From positions 297,884,197 through 297,948,196 of the forward strand of contig OW240916.1 in NCBI GenBank assembly GCA_933207985.1: 64,000 nt of DNA. The letters run 5' to 3'. Below the pieces are notes generated by a model that saw only the letters and a program-made list of their open reading frames with translations, searched no databases and was not told where the DNA came from. The stretch is from Pelobates cultripes (Eukaryota; Chordata; Amphibia; Anura; Pelobatidae). This document shows positions 24,232 through 35,803 of this stretch, one piece after another (positions within the stretch are counted from its first letter, which is position 1; each line of letters begins with the position of its first letter). Both the position numbers and the translations under genes were made by a program.

Positions 24232-25924
24232 TTAACCCCTTAAGGACGGAGCCAAATGTACACAGTGTGAACGAAACAAAATGTAAACAAAACCTGGCAT
24301 TTGCGCTACATGTCTGTCCAACCGTAATACACCTCTTTCATTGTAAATGCACCCACCCTTATTATATATCATTTTATTCAGGGGAAACAGGGCTTTCATT
24401 TAATATCAAATATTTAGCTATGAAACATAATTTAATATGAAAAAATGGGAGAAAAGATTTTTTTGATTTTTTTAGTTCTACATGACATTTTAACGGTCAA
24501 TGTCATAATACTGTTTGCTTTTACTGCAATAAAATACACATATTTGTATTCAGCAAAGTCTCACGTGTAAGACAGTACCCCCTATGTACAGGTTTTATGG
24601 CGTTTTGGGAAGTTACAGGGTCAAATATAGCACGTTACATTTGAAATTGAAATTCGCCAGATTGGTTACGTTGCCTTTGAGACTGTATAGTAGCCCGGGA
24701 ATGAAATTTACACCCTTAATGGCATACCATTTGCAATAGTAGACAACCCAAGGTATTGCAAATGGGGTATGTCCAGTCTTTTTTAGTAGCCATTTGGTCA
24801 CAAACACTGGCCAAAGTTAGCGTTAGTATCTGTTTGTGTGAAAAATGCAAAAAATGCCAATTTTGGCCAGTGTTTGTGACTAAGTGGCTACTAAAAAAGA
24901 CTGGACATACCCTGTTTGCAATACCTTAGGTTGTCTACTATTGCAAAAGGTATGCCATCATAGGGGTAATTTTCATTCTTGGGCTACCATAGGGTCTCAA
25001 AGGCAACGTAACCAATCTGGCGAATTTTAATGTGAAAAAAATGAAACGCAAGCCTTATATTTGACGCTGTAACTTTTGAAACCACCATAAAACCTGTACA
25101 TGAGGGGTACTGTTGTACTCGGGAGACTTCGCTGAACACAAATATTTGTGTTTCAAAACAGTAAAAAGTATTGCAGCAATAGTATCATCCGTGTAAGTGC
25201 TGTTTGTGCGTGAAAAATGCAAAAAACTTCACTTTTACTGGCGATATCATTGTTGTAATACATTTTACTGTTTTGAAACACTAATATTTGTGTTCAGCGA
25301 AGTCTCCCGAGTAAAACAGTACCCCCAATTTACAGGTTTTATGGTGTCTTGGAAAGTTATAGGGTTAAATATAGTGCTAACAAATTAAATTCCCTATACT
25401 TTCGGCATGGGTTGTCAGGCAGGTCCCGCTAATTGTAATTAATTAGGATACCTAATTATGTAAAAATATTACATAAATATATGTGTAGAATTAATATATG
25501 TATATATATACATATGTGTATATATACATATATATATATAATTTTTTTAAATATTTTTATATATATATAGGTGTATATATTTAGTGATATATATGTATAT
25601 ATTTATGTATATAGATATATATATTATTTCGTTCTACGTGTATTTTGATATAAATATATATATATTAATATCACAATACAGTTAGAACGAAATAACAAAC
25701 ATCTATATAATTTTTTATTATTTATTTTTAATTATTTTTGTAATTTTATTTTTTTTACGTATTTACATTTTTATATATTATATATAAATATATATATATA
25801 ACAATAATTATATATATATTTAATCAGTATTAGTCTACGTGTAATTTGATAGTAATATATATATAAATAATTATATATATTAATATTTAAATACACTTCG
25901 TGTATGTGTAAATGTATGTGTAAA

Positions 25925-26005
<81 letters not shown>

Positions 26006-26768
26006 TTAGATCATATATATATATATATAATATATATGATCTAAGTATATTTTATATTTAACTGTAATTTTTTTTTTTTAACTAATATTTTATTTTTTTT
26101 ACAGGACAGGGGGCAGAGACAGTGTCAGCCAGTGATTTTACATCACTGGCTGACACACAGGATCAGTGATCACAGTGACTGCCTGTCACTGTGATCACCT
26201 CCTGCAGATTGGGTAATTGGCCACGGGGGGAGTGCCTGGGTGGTACAAGCACTCCCCCCTTCCAATCTGCAGGGGGATCTTTGTGCCTGTTACATGTGTC
26301 AGCCAATAGGCTGACACATGTAACACTGATCGCAGTGACAGGCTGTCACTGCGATCAGAGCGCTCTGAGATCGCAGTGACAGCCTGTCACTGCGATCTCA
26401 GACAGTGCAGATCGCGGTCACTGACCCCAGGGGGACTGCCTGGGGGCCAGGTAAGTCCCCCGACCGCGATCTGCATTGCAGAAAGCCGCCGGCCACGTGT
26501 GTCAGCCGATTTGAAATCGGCTGACACACGTTAAAAACTGATCGCAGTGACAGCCTGTCACTGCGATCAGTGACTGCAGATCGCGGTCCCCGGCCACAGG
26601 GGGGTTGCCTGGGGGGCCGGGCATCCCCCCCGACCGCGATCTGCAGCGGGCGAATAGCGCCGGCCACGTGGGCGGCCATTAAAGTGAGGGCGTACTATTA
26701 CGCCCGCCGGCGTTTAGAGCCGGCTCCTGCAGGGCGTAATAGTACGCCCTCCGTCCTTAAGGGGTTAA
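24232..26768. mobile_element. 2.5-kb non-autonomous TTAA-flanked element (copy B1)
   Basis: TTAA-CCCCTTAAGGACGG opens it and CCGTCCTTAAGGGG-TTAA closes it, inserted in the Tc1-like transposon. TTAA target duplication with CC-starting termini fits a piggyBac-like or Kolobok-like element; no transposase is present to decide. Its parts are a long palindrome (about 24530-25150), a second inverted repeat (25110-25320), an AT-rich (TA)n region (25430-26060) and a dense hairpin cluster (26122-26749). Confidence 0.85.
26122..26749. repeat. Cluster of about eleven stem-loops in element B1
   Basis: Consecutive inverted repeats follow one another almost without spacer: 26122-26155, 26168-26196, 26202-26273, 26290-26323, 26326-26358, 26366-26400, 26407-26475, 26496-26530, 26538-26570, 26576-26645 and 26689-26749. 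The stem GATCGCAGTGACA with loop GGC/GCC occurs three times, and GCAGATCGCGGTC twice. Several are perfect palindromes with loops of 3-5 bases. Confidence 0.9.
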
Positions 26769-26932
26769 TAATGTGGAACAACCTCCCTTATTAGTTTTTC
26801 CTTAAATTGGGCTCACCTGGCAATCTAATTATCACAGGTGTCAGAGATTGTTTTCAGTGATCAAAAGAGCCCTGAGACACAATGCCATCCATGAGTTAAA
26901 CTGAAAAACTAAATATTTAATCTTTCTGACAC

Positions 26933-28846
26933 TTAACCCCTTAAAGGACCACTCTAGGCACCCAGACCACTTCAGCTTAATGAAGTGGTCTGGGTGCCTG
27001 GTCCAGCTAGGGTTAACCCATTTTTTAATAAACATAGCAGTTTCAGAGAAACTGCTATGTTTATCAATGGGTTAAGCCTTCCCCTATTTCCTCTAGTGGC
27101 TGTCTCATTGACAGTTTATTTCAGAAGCGCTATGCGTTTCTCACCGTGATTTTCACAGTGAGGAGCATCGCAGCGTCTATAGAAAGCACAAATGCTTTGA
27201 GCATTCCGAAGGCGCCACAAGAAGCTCTTGCCGCTGCGCGATTCAAATGGGCGGGCGTAAATGTAGAGAGGAGAGGAGGCAGAGAGCTCTCCTCACCAGC
27301 GCTGGAAAGGTGTTTTTACCCCTTCCCTTTCCATTGGTGGGAGGGGACCCGATGAGTGGGGTACTAGGTTATTATAGTGCCAGGAAAAACGAGTATGTTT
27401 TCCTGGCACTATAGTGGTCCTTAAGGACGGAGCTAAATGTACACGTTGTGAACAAAACAAAATGTAAACAAAACCTGGCATTTGCGCTACATGTCTGTCC
27501 AACCGTAATACACCTCTTTCATAGTAAATGCACCCACCCTTATTATATATCATTTTATTCAGGGGAAACAGGGCTTTCATTTAATATCAAATATTTAGCT
27601 ATGAAACATAATTTTATATGAAAAAAATGGGAGAAAATACGATTTTTTTGGATTTTTTTAGTTCTACATGACATTTTAACGGTCAGTGTCATAATACTGT
27701 TTGCTTTTACTGCAATAAAATACACATATTTGTATTCAGCAAAGTCTCACGTGTAAGACAGTACCCCCTATGTACAGGTTTTATGGTGTTTTGGGAAGTT
27801 ACAGGGTCAAATATAACACGTTACATTTGAAATTGAAATTCACCAGATTGGTTACGTTGCCTTTGAGACTGTATAGTAGCCCAGGAATGAAATTTACACC
27901 CATAATGGCATACCATTTGCAATAGTAGACAACCCAAGGTATTGCAAATGGGTATGTCCAGTCTTTTTTAGTAGCCATTTGGTCACAAACACTGGCCAAA
28001 GTTAGCGTTAGTATTTGTTTGTGTGTGAAAAATGCAAAAAAAAAAAAAAAACAATTTTGGCCAGTGTTAGTGACCAAGTGGCTACTAAAAAAGACTGGAC
28101 ATACCCAGTTTGCAATACCTTGGGTTGTCTTCTTTTGCAAATGGTATGCCATCATAGGGGTAGTTTCCATTCTTTGGCTACCATAGGGTCTCAATAGCAA
28201 CCTTACCAATCTGGCAAATTTTAATGTGAAAAAAATGAAACACAAGCCTTATATTTGATGCTGTAACTTTTGAAAACACCATAAAACCTGTACATGAGGG
28301 GTACTGTTGTACTCGGGAGACTTCGCTGAACACAAATATTTGTGTTTCAAAACAGTAAAAAGTATCGCAGCAATAATATCGTCCGTGTAAGTGCTGTTAG
28401 TGCGTGAAAAATGCAAAAAACTTCACTTTTACTGGCGAAATCATTGTTGTAATACATTTTACTGTTTTGCAACACTAATATTTGTGTTCAGCGAAGTCTC
28501 CCGAGTAGAACAGTACCCCCTATGTACAGGTTTTATGGTGTCTTAGAAAGTTATAGGGTTAAATATAGTGCTAGCAAATTAAATTCCCTTTACTTTCGGT
28601 ATGGGTTGTCAGGCAGGTCCCGCTAATTGTAATTAAGATACCTAATTATGTAAAAATATTACATAAATATATATGTAGAATTTATATATTTATTGATATA
28701 TACACACACGTGTATATTTATGTATATAGATATATATATTATTTCGTTCTACATGTATTTTGATATAAATATATATTAATATCACAATATACAGTTAGAA
28801 TGAAATAACACACATATATATATATATATATACACACACACATATA

Positions 28847-28880
<34 letters not shown>

Positions 28881-29275
28881 GAAAGTGATCAGCACTCACG
28901 GATTTCCGAAAAATGATTACAAAAGTGAAGTTTATTAATCCATATGTTAAAAAAGCTGTTTCAACGTTTCAGTCCTCGTTTGGGACTTTCTTCAGGTTCC
29001 AGGCAGCCCCCCTGCTGGCAATACAGAAGCCAGCTATCCCGGCCATGTGATTGTGAGGTCCTCGCAAGGACCTCACCCTCACATGGCCAGGGGGGCTTCT
29101 GGACGTTGGATGTGCCACAGGGGGCTCCCTGGGATTCCCCCCAACCGCGATCACCGTCGTGGGATCACCCGCGACCGGGTAAGTACAAAAAAACCAGAGG
29201 ACTATTACGCCCGGCGGCGTTTAGAGCCGCTTAAAATAGGACGTAATAGTACGCCCTCCGGCGTTAAGGGGTTAA
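26933..29275. mobile_element. Second TTAA-flanked element (copy B2), itself split by a T2 MITE
   Basis: TTAACCCC at 26933-26940 is separated from GGACGGAGCTAAATG at 27425 by a MITE that entered the TTAA of its own terminus. The right end is GGCGTTAAGGGG-TTAA at 29275. The first 1.3 kb follow copy B1 closely, including the long palindrome. The 3' part (28850-29270) differs: it has (CA)n, a block with CAACGTTTCAGTCC and TGGGACTTTCTTCAGG, and a single hairpin region instead of the B1 cluster. Confidence 0.85.
26941..27424 (+). mobile_element. T2-type MITE inserted in the terminus of B2
   Basis: TTAA at 26941-26944 and 27421-27424 flank 476 bases starting AGGACCACTCTAGGCACC and ending ACTATAGTGGTCC. 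It is the innermost and thus youngest layer of the nest. Confidence 0.9.
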
Positions 29276-29305
29276 ATAGAATTTGCATAATAATTTGGAA
29301 CAGGG

Positions 29306-30220
29306 TATATATAATCTCTGTAAGTGTTTGTGTGTGCGTGTATCTCAGCCGGTGTGCGCGCGCCAGTGCGTATGTACCTGCACCCCTACAATTACAAGAG
29401 AGGTGTTTTTTACTCACCTTCTTTCCCACGCCGTGCCAGTTTTACGCGGCTTGTCCTGCCTTCATGGCTGAGATAAATCAATCTTTAAGACCTCAGCTAA
29501 ATCAATGCTTTCCTGTAGGAAAGCATTGGGAAGATATTGCACATGTTCTCTATGGGTAACATTCAGCACCTCCATGCAGAGCATGGAGACGCTGAATAAA
29601 GAGCTGCACACTGTGCACTCTGCAGCACTGAGACAGGACTCTCTAGTCTCTAGAAAATGGCAGCATTGGGGGAGTATCTCATGTATATTGAAGGACCACT
29701 TATTGGCTTGGTAGCACAAAGCAAATCACCAGAGATAAAGTATTTAATTGCAAGCCACTTGCTCAAGAAACATATGAGTGGATAAAATCTATACAACACG
29801 CAAGACTACTATTTTTAGAAAATAAAGTTAACAAAATAAAAACTAGAAAATTTTAGAATTTGTGTGCTTTTTGTAATTTATGGGTTAAAAAAGTAATTTT
29901 AACATGATTGACAGTGACGGGATTGTATAAATTTACCCTACATGTCATGAATAAGCCTGATGTGCTAAGTTCAGTGTTGCTGCAACAGGGCAACCAAATT
30001 CAAAGTGTTGTGAATAGAGCAATATCATATCAACATCAGTATCTTTAACTATTGAAGATATTGGATATGCATCATAATGCAACTGCATGCAGGCTGCAGG
30101 AGGTACCTGACACTCCAAAACCATGCAATATTTAAATTGTATACAATTCTTTTATTTATTTTTGGGTTCTGCCCCCCTCCATTTGGGCAATTCTTGGCAA
30201 TATAGAAAAGTATGAACATC
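29306..30220. other. Intronic DNA between Tc1-like nest and L1
   Basis: 29480-29700 contains short inverted words (AATGCTTTCCTGTAGGAAAGCATT, CTCCATGCAGAGCATGGAG) typical of the interior of T2 MITEs, with AAGGACCACTTATTGG near 29690. The remainder shows nothing. Confidence 0.5.
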
Positions 30221-30235
30221 AGAATGCAAAAGGCA

Positions 30236-30910
30236 ATAAGGTACCTACAAAGGAGGCTGGACGATGTGGACAACAGGGGACGCCGAAACAACCTACGGGT
30301 GAGGGGAATCCCCGAGAGCGCCGAGGGTGTAACAGAAAACCCCATTCAGGTTCTAACCACCCTCTTTAACCGCATCCTAACCAGACCTCAAGACACAGCC
30401 ATCACCTTTGACAGGGCTCACAGGGCAGCTAGGCCCAGAAACCTCCCTCCGGATAAACCGCGAGACCTCATCTGTCGCATTCACAATTTTCCCTTAAAGG
30501 AAGAAATCTTCCGTAAAGCCCGCCAAAATAAAGATCTAACGATAGACGGCCAACCGGTAACGATCTTTCAAGACCTGGCTCCATCCACGTTACAAGCAAG
30601 ACGAGCCTTGCGGCCTATCACACAGGCCTTGCTAGAGAGACAAATAAAGTTCAGATGGAACTTCCCGTTTGCACTGACAGTCAACCTCCAGAACAAAACC
30701 CACACTATTACCTCACCAGAGGACGTCCCTGACTTCCAGAGGGCACTCAAACTCCCACCGTCCGAAGTGGAAGACTGGACAGGGCTGGCAACCAACCCGT
30801 CAAGACAGGCCTCACAAAAGCCCAAATGGCAAAAATCCCCGAGGAAAAGGCGCAGGCAGAACCACCCCGGTACCAACCTAAGCGCTCCAACCAGAGAAGA
30901 ACCAACCTGA
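30236..30910 (+). pseudogene. L1-type ORF1 protein, N-terminally truncated
   Basis: About 225 codons are open from the insertion edge to the stop at 30910. The start of the protein is lost, and the in-frame ATG at 30212 belongs to flanking DNA. The visible part begins at the end of the coiled coil (YLQRRLDDVDNRGRRNN) and includes the RRM-like block NLRVRGIPES, then ITFDRAHRAARPR and the C-terminal domain (RDLICRIHNF, RRALRPITQAL, KFRWNFPFAL), with a basic tail. L1 ORF1p is an RNA-binding trimer that packages the element's RNA. Without the coiled coil it could not trimerise. Confidence 0.88.
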
Positions 30911-31566
30911 GAACTGTCACGGTCGTATAAGCCTACACTCATGTTCCATATGTTTCACTTATGTATATATCTGCTATCCCTCTTTCCCTCTGTCGACACT
31001 ATGCCAGATATGTTTACCTTAAAAGGCCATGCCAATGCAACTAAATACTCTCTACACTATGTAATCAATGTTACACTGCTATGCTATACTATGTTTTATT
31101 TAAAAATGTCATTAGTAGCCGCTACCGGGCTCTAGGGCCCTGCATTAGGATTTTAGTAACGTTATTCAACCTTTGGGCCTCAGGAGACCGGGTCCACGGG
31201 GGTTAAACCGAGGTCGCTCTCACCGCATACCCCATAACCCCCCCGATAAGGTGGGTGAGGGGTAAGTGTATGACATCCATGATTGCCCCGCTGGAACCCC
31301 TGGATGCCCCCGGTCGGGAGATCCGACCACCACCCCCCAGAGAGGCGCCCCGACTCCACTTGTGGTCACGTAGAGCTACCCACAAGTGCAGCGCCAATCT
31401 CAACACCAGAGATGAACCTCTCATCTCAACCCTATGTAAATAGTTTTTGTTTTTCCCCAACTCCCCCCCCGGGTACCAACCCTGCCACCACAATACCACT
31501 AAGCACATCATTCACGGGTATGACCCTTGACTCATTAAATATGCTTCTACTGCTGGATCCACCACC

Positions 31567-34500
31567 ATGATATATACAAAACTAATGTCCCTAAATGTAC
31601 GGGGACTAAACTCACCTATGAAGCGCACGATGCTAGCACAGGAAATAGACAGACAGGGAGCCGAAATAATCTTCATACAGGAGACACACTTTAAGGGAGA
31701 GTTCAAACCAAAAATTCACTCCAAACGAAACAATATAGCCTATTATAGTAATAACACGCAAAAGAAAACCAGAGGGGTGGCAATATTACTAGCCTCCAAT
31801 GCTGCGTTCACAGAAACGGGGGTTAAAACTGACCCTAGAGGCAGATTTGTATTTGTTAAAGGAGTATATAACGGTACCCTCATAACGCTAGCAAGCATAT
31901 ATGCCCCCAACGCTGACCAAGTATCCTACATACGGTCATGTTTGACTAAACTGGACGCATTTGCTGAGGGGGTAGTTTTAGTAGGCGGGGACTGGAATAT
32001 GGTATTAGACCACGCATTAGATAGCTCCTCTCTATCCTCGGACCCTAAGCAACACCAAAGAACACTATTTTCGACTGCCTTATGTACTCACCAGCTCGTA
32101 GACTGCTGGCGTATACTACACCCCCAAGACAGAGACTACTCGTTTTATTCTCAGGCAGCCAAAAGCTACTCCAGAATAGACATGTTTTTACTTAGCCACA
32201 GACATCTCCCACTGCTAAAAGACGCATCCATAGGCAATATCACGTGGTCTGACCACGCTCCAATTTTCCTGACGGTCACTCTCCAGAGAGAACCCAAACC
32301 CACGACACACTGGCAACTTAACGAAACCCTACTTGACGACCCCAGAGTTCTAGACGACCTGCGACAGACGGCAGGACACTATTTCTTAGAGAATGGGAAT
32401 ACTGAGGTATCAGACCCCTGGGTTTGGGAAGCCCATAAAGGAGTTATCAGAGGCACCCTTATCAAATGGGGCTCTAGAATCAAGAAAGAACGGACCCTCA
32501 AAATGGACTCTCTCATAGCAGACACACACTTAGCCGAGGCCACACACAAACAAGATCCCACGAATGATAACTTCCAGAAGCTGACAGCCCTACGCATAGA
32601 ATTAAGATCGCTACTAACCGCAAAGGCATATAGATCCACTCAACTGACAAGGAGCACCTTTTATGCTCATGGTAACAAGAGTGGGAAACTACTAGCTAGA
32701 GCTTTGAAAGCCAAACGGCAGAGATCGTTCATAGACAAAATATCAGATGACACAGGCAGGCAACACAACACTACAGAAGATATAGCCAAGGCGTTCAACG
32801 CTTTCTACACAAACCTTTATAACCTACCCCCCCCCAAAACACAGAACCGCAACCTGAGGGAATACATCTCGGCAAACCTGCCACGCAAGATCCCAGACGA
32901 CCAAATACACACATTAGATGAACCATTCACACAAACGGAATTACTCGCCACGATTAAGGCACTGCCGAAAAGTAAAAGCCCCGGCCCAGACGGACTGACC
33001 GCCAGATACTATCAAACACTCTCGCAAGAACTATCCCCCCACTTTCTGAAAACATTAAATGGCCTAACCCAAGACACCCCCCTCCCACCCCCGATGCTAC
33101 GGGCATCTATCACTATCATCCCCAAGCCGGGCAAAGACCCCACTAAATGTGGCAGTTATAGACCCATTTCACTAATAAATCTAGACCTCAAACTAATGGC
33201 AAAGATGATCGCCAACAGGCTTAAACCCCTCTTACCGCACCTAATCCACCCTGACCTGGCTTTGTGCCAGGCCGCGAAGCTAGGGATAATACCACGAAAA
33301 TTCTAAATGTCATCCATGGAGCAACGGTGACTAAAACACCTACTCTGCTGATGGCTATTGACGCTGAAAAAGCCTTCGACAGGGTGGATTGGTCTTACTT
33401 ATTTACGGTCCTAGAAATATTGGGGATGGGCCCAAGACTGAGGAATTGGATACAAACCCTGTATAGGGGACCCTCAGCCAGTGTTAGAGTAAACGGCCAC
33501 CTATCGACGCCGTTTCCGATAAACAACGGTACTCGACAAGGCTGCCCCCTCTCGCCCCTGTTATTTGTCTTGGCCATGGAGCCTTTCCTGAACGCAATCA
33601 GGTCTCGCGCTGAAGTACGGGGATATAGATTTCAGGGAGGGGAGGTGAAGGTATCCGCCTTTGCGGACGATGTCCTATTCACGCTCACAGACCCGACCAA
33701 ATCACTACCACACATAACAAACGAGATCGAAACCTTTGGTTCCCTCTCGAACTTTAAGATAAATGCTGACAAATGCGAAATACTGGGAATAGCTATACCA
33801 CCGTACCTGAAAACACGAATTCAACAAAGACATACCTTCCCATGGACTCGGACAGGACTGACATACTTGGGGACATTACTCACCGCATCACCCATGACCT
33901 TATACAAACTAAACTATCCCCCCCTTATAGACAAGATTAAACGAGACCTCCAAAAATGGGACCAACCTTACTTCTCCCTGATGGGACGAGTCAGCATCCT
34001 GAAAATGATGATTCTCCCGAAAATACTATACCTCTTTCAGGCCCTACCGGTCCCTCTCCCAGAGACATTCTTCAGACAGATGCGGACAATTTTCACCAAA
34101 TACATCTGGGGCAACAAACCAGCAAGGATAGCTTTCACCACACTAACCTCCACCACAGACAGGGGGGGCCTGGGACTGCCACACTTATACAAATATTATG
34201 TTGCAGTTTTGCTCACCCGACTAAAGGAATGGACAGACACCAAAAGGAAAAAGTCGTGGTACACATTAGAACAGAGCTTTACACCTGTCCCCCTACACAC
34301 CTTGCCGTGGCAAATCTGCAGCCTACCGAAACTCACCACGACACGACACCCACTCATACACAATGTCCTCACAATATGGAGAAGACATAAAGACCAATGG
34401 AGACTGTCACCGGGACTGTCAAGGTTCTTCCCCATAGCAGACAATCCTGATTTTCAGGGGGGTGGAGGGGGACCACTCCTTTCTCACCTTGTGGGAACGC

Positions 34501-35366
34501 CTACCCCGGACATAACCGAACTGATAGGGGGAGACCCACCCACGATCAAGGCCATATATGGAGCACATAGACAAGACACATTCATTGAGGTGATAGGCAA
34601 AGCCCAACTCAGGAATTTCCTGAAAAGAACAGCTATTCCCCTCTGGAAACAGAGAGCAGACACGCCCTTTGAACACCTCTGTGGCCCAGAGGGAGACCCC
34701 AGACGCCCTTTATCTAAAGTCTACCGCATCCTCCAGAGCCCAATGGAGGAACACAAACCACTATCCTTTCAACAGAATTGGATGAAAGATCTCAGAATTC
34801 ATATCTCTGACAAAGACTGGCCAGGGATCATGGAAATGGGAATCAAAACCCCAATCAGTGTAGCACACAGGGAGACATTCTATAAAAGAATCACCAGGTG
34901 GTACAGGACCCCAACCCGATTACACTCTATATGGCCATCAATCAGTAACATTTGCTGGAGATGCTCCACCGGACCGGGAACTATAGAACATATTTGGTGG
35001 AGTTGCCGAGACATTCAGAGTTTCTGGCACCTAATACTCGCCAAAATAACCAGGATACTTAAACCTCCGACCCGACTTACACCATCCCAAGTACTACTAA
35101 GCTGGCCCCGCACATTTACGGAACCCCACAAACAACAACTGCTACACCTATTACTAGGGGAAGCAAACGCCCTTATCCCGCTAAACTGGCGGAATACCAA
35201 CACCCCATCCGTAGAACAGTGGGTACAAAGGGTAGAACGAACCAGAGAACTAGAAGACATACACTGGACCTCAATAGGGAAACGACAGAAATACCTCCAG
35301 AGATGGGAGCCCTGGATAGGGTTCTGGAATACAGCCCCAGGGGAAAAGACCACCCCGCTCTCCTAG
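31567..35366 (+). pseudogene. L1-type ORF2 (endonuclease + reverse transcriptase), one frameshift
   Basis: Two frames overlap: 31567-33306 and about 33255-35366. The shift falls near 33255, in the conserved segment GFVPGREARDNT. Together they span about 1,270 codons, full length. The apurinic-like endonuclease (residues 1-230) has NVRGLN, QETH, YAPN, GGDWN and WSDHAPI, so its catalytic residues look intact. The reverse transcriptase has SPGPDGL, IPKPGKDP, YRPISL, AIDAEKAFDRVDW, NNGTRQGCPLSPLLF and the active-site FADD. The C-terminus keeps the L1 zinc-knuckle-like CX2CX8HX4C (CWRC...HIWWSC). The enzyme nicks DNA at T-rich sites and primes cDNA there. Only the single frameshift visibly blocks it. 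Confidence 0.92.
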
Positions 35367-35803
35367 ACTGACCACCTAGAGATCCAGGAAATGAGCCAAT
35401 AGACACTACCGAATACATAACCAACACAAGGACCATGAATACCCACCACACTAGGCAGGTCCCCCTTCCGACCCACTTCCCAGCCCACTCCCCATTACTC
35501 CCCAACCCCTCTGACTGGTTGCTACCCCGAGTTACCTCTTAACCCCCCCATAGGTTTTAATCAAAGACAACAGCACCATCCGCAAGACGTTACCCAAGAT
35601 GTTGCAATAAATCTAAAGTTAATTGTAGCCGGGTTTGTCTTAGTCTCAGGCAAGGAAGGAAGTATATTTATATGCACATATTGTTATATAACCCTGATTT
35701 GTTACTACAGAATGCTTCCCTCTTCTTTTCTGTACCCCATTACATGTCTTTCGAAATAAAGAAAAACTGAAATAAAAAAAAAAAAAAAAAGAATGCAAAA
35801 GGC

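Larger units (their letters stand above)
22886..29305 (-). mobile_element. Tc1-like DNA transposon carrying nested insertions
   Basis: The terminal inverted repeat CCCTGTTCCAAATTATTATG starts at 22886 and its reverse complement ends at 29305, followed by TA. Native sequence is 22886-24231, 26769-26932 and 29276-29305, about 1.5 kb in all, a normal size for Tc1. Two long TTAA-flanked elements sit in the 5' non-coding part relative to the transposase. A (GT)n tract abuts the left end. The TA beside the left end is altered (CA). Confidence 0.9.
30235..35789 (+). mobile_element. L1-type LINE, 5'-truncated, with 14-bp target duplication
   Basis: The 5.56-kb insert is bounded by AGAATGCAAAAGGC at 30221-30234 and again at 35790-35803. 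Order: C-terminal part of ORF1, a spacer of about 650 bases, ORF2 with endonuclease and reverse transcriptase, a 3' UTR of about 400 bases with AATAAA-like signals, and poly(A) at 35775-35790. Only the 5' UTR and the ORF1 coiled-coil part are missing. The exact duplication and long open frames suggest a fairly recent insertion. It is antisense to ssbp2. Confidence 0.93.

Noticed and set aside
24613..28245. Similar minus-strand frames at 24613-24807 and 27799-28245
   Set aside because: They match each other only because B1 and B2 are copies of one non-coding element; there are no domain motifs.
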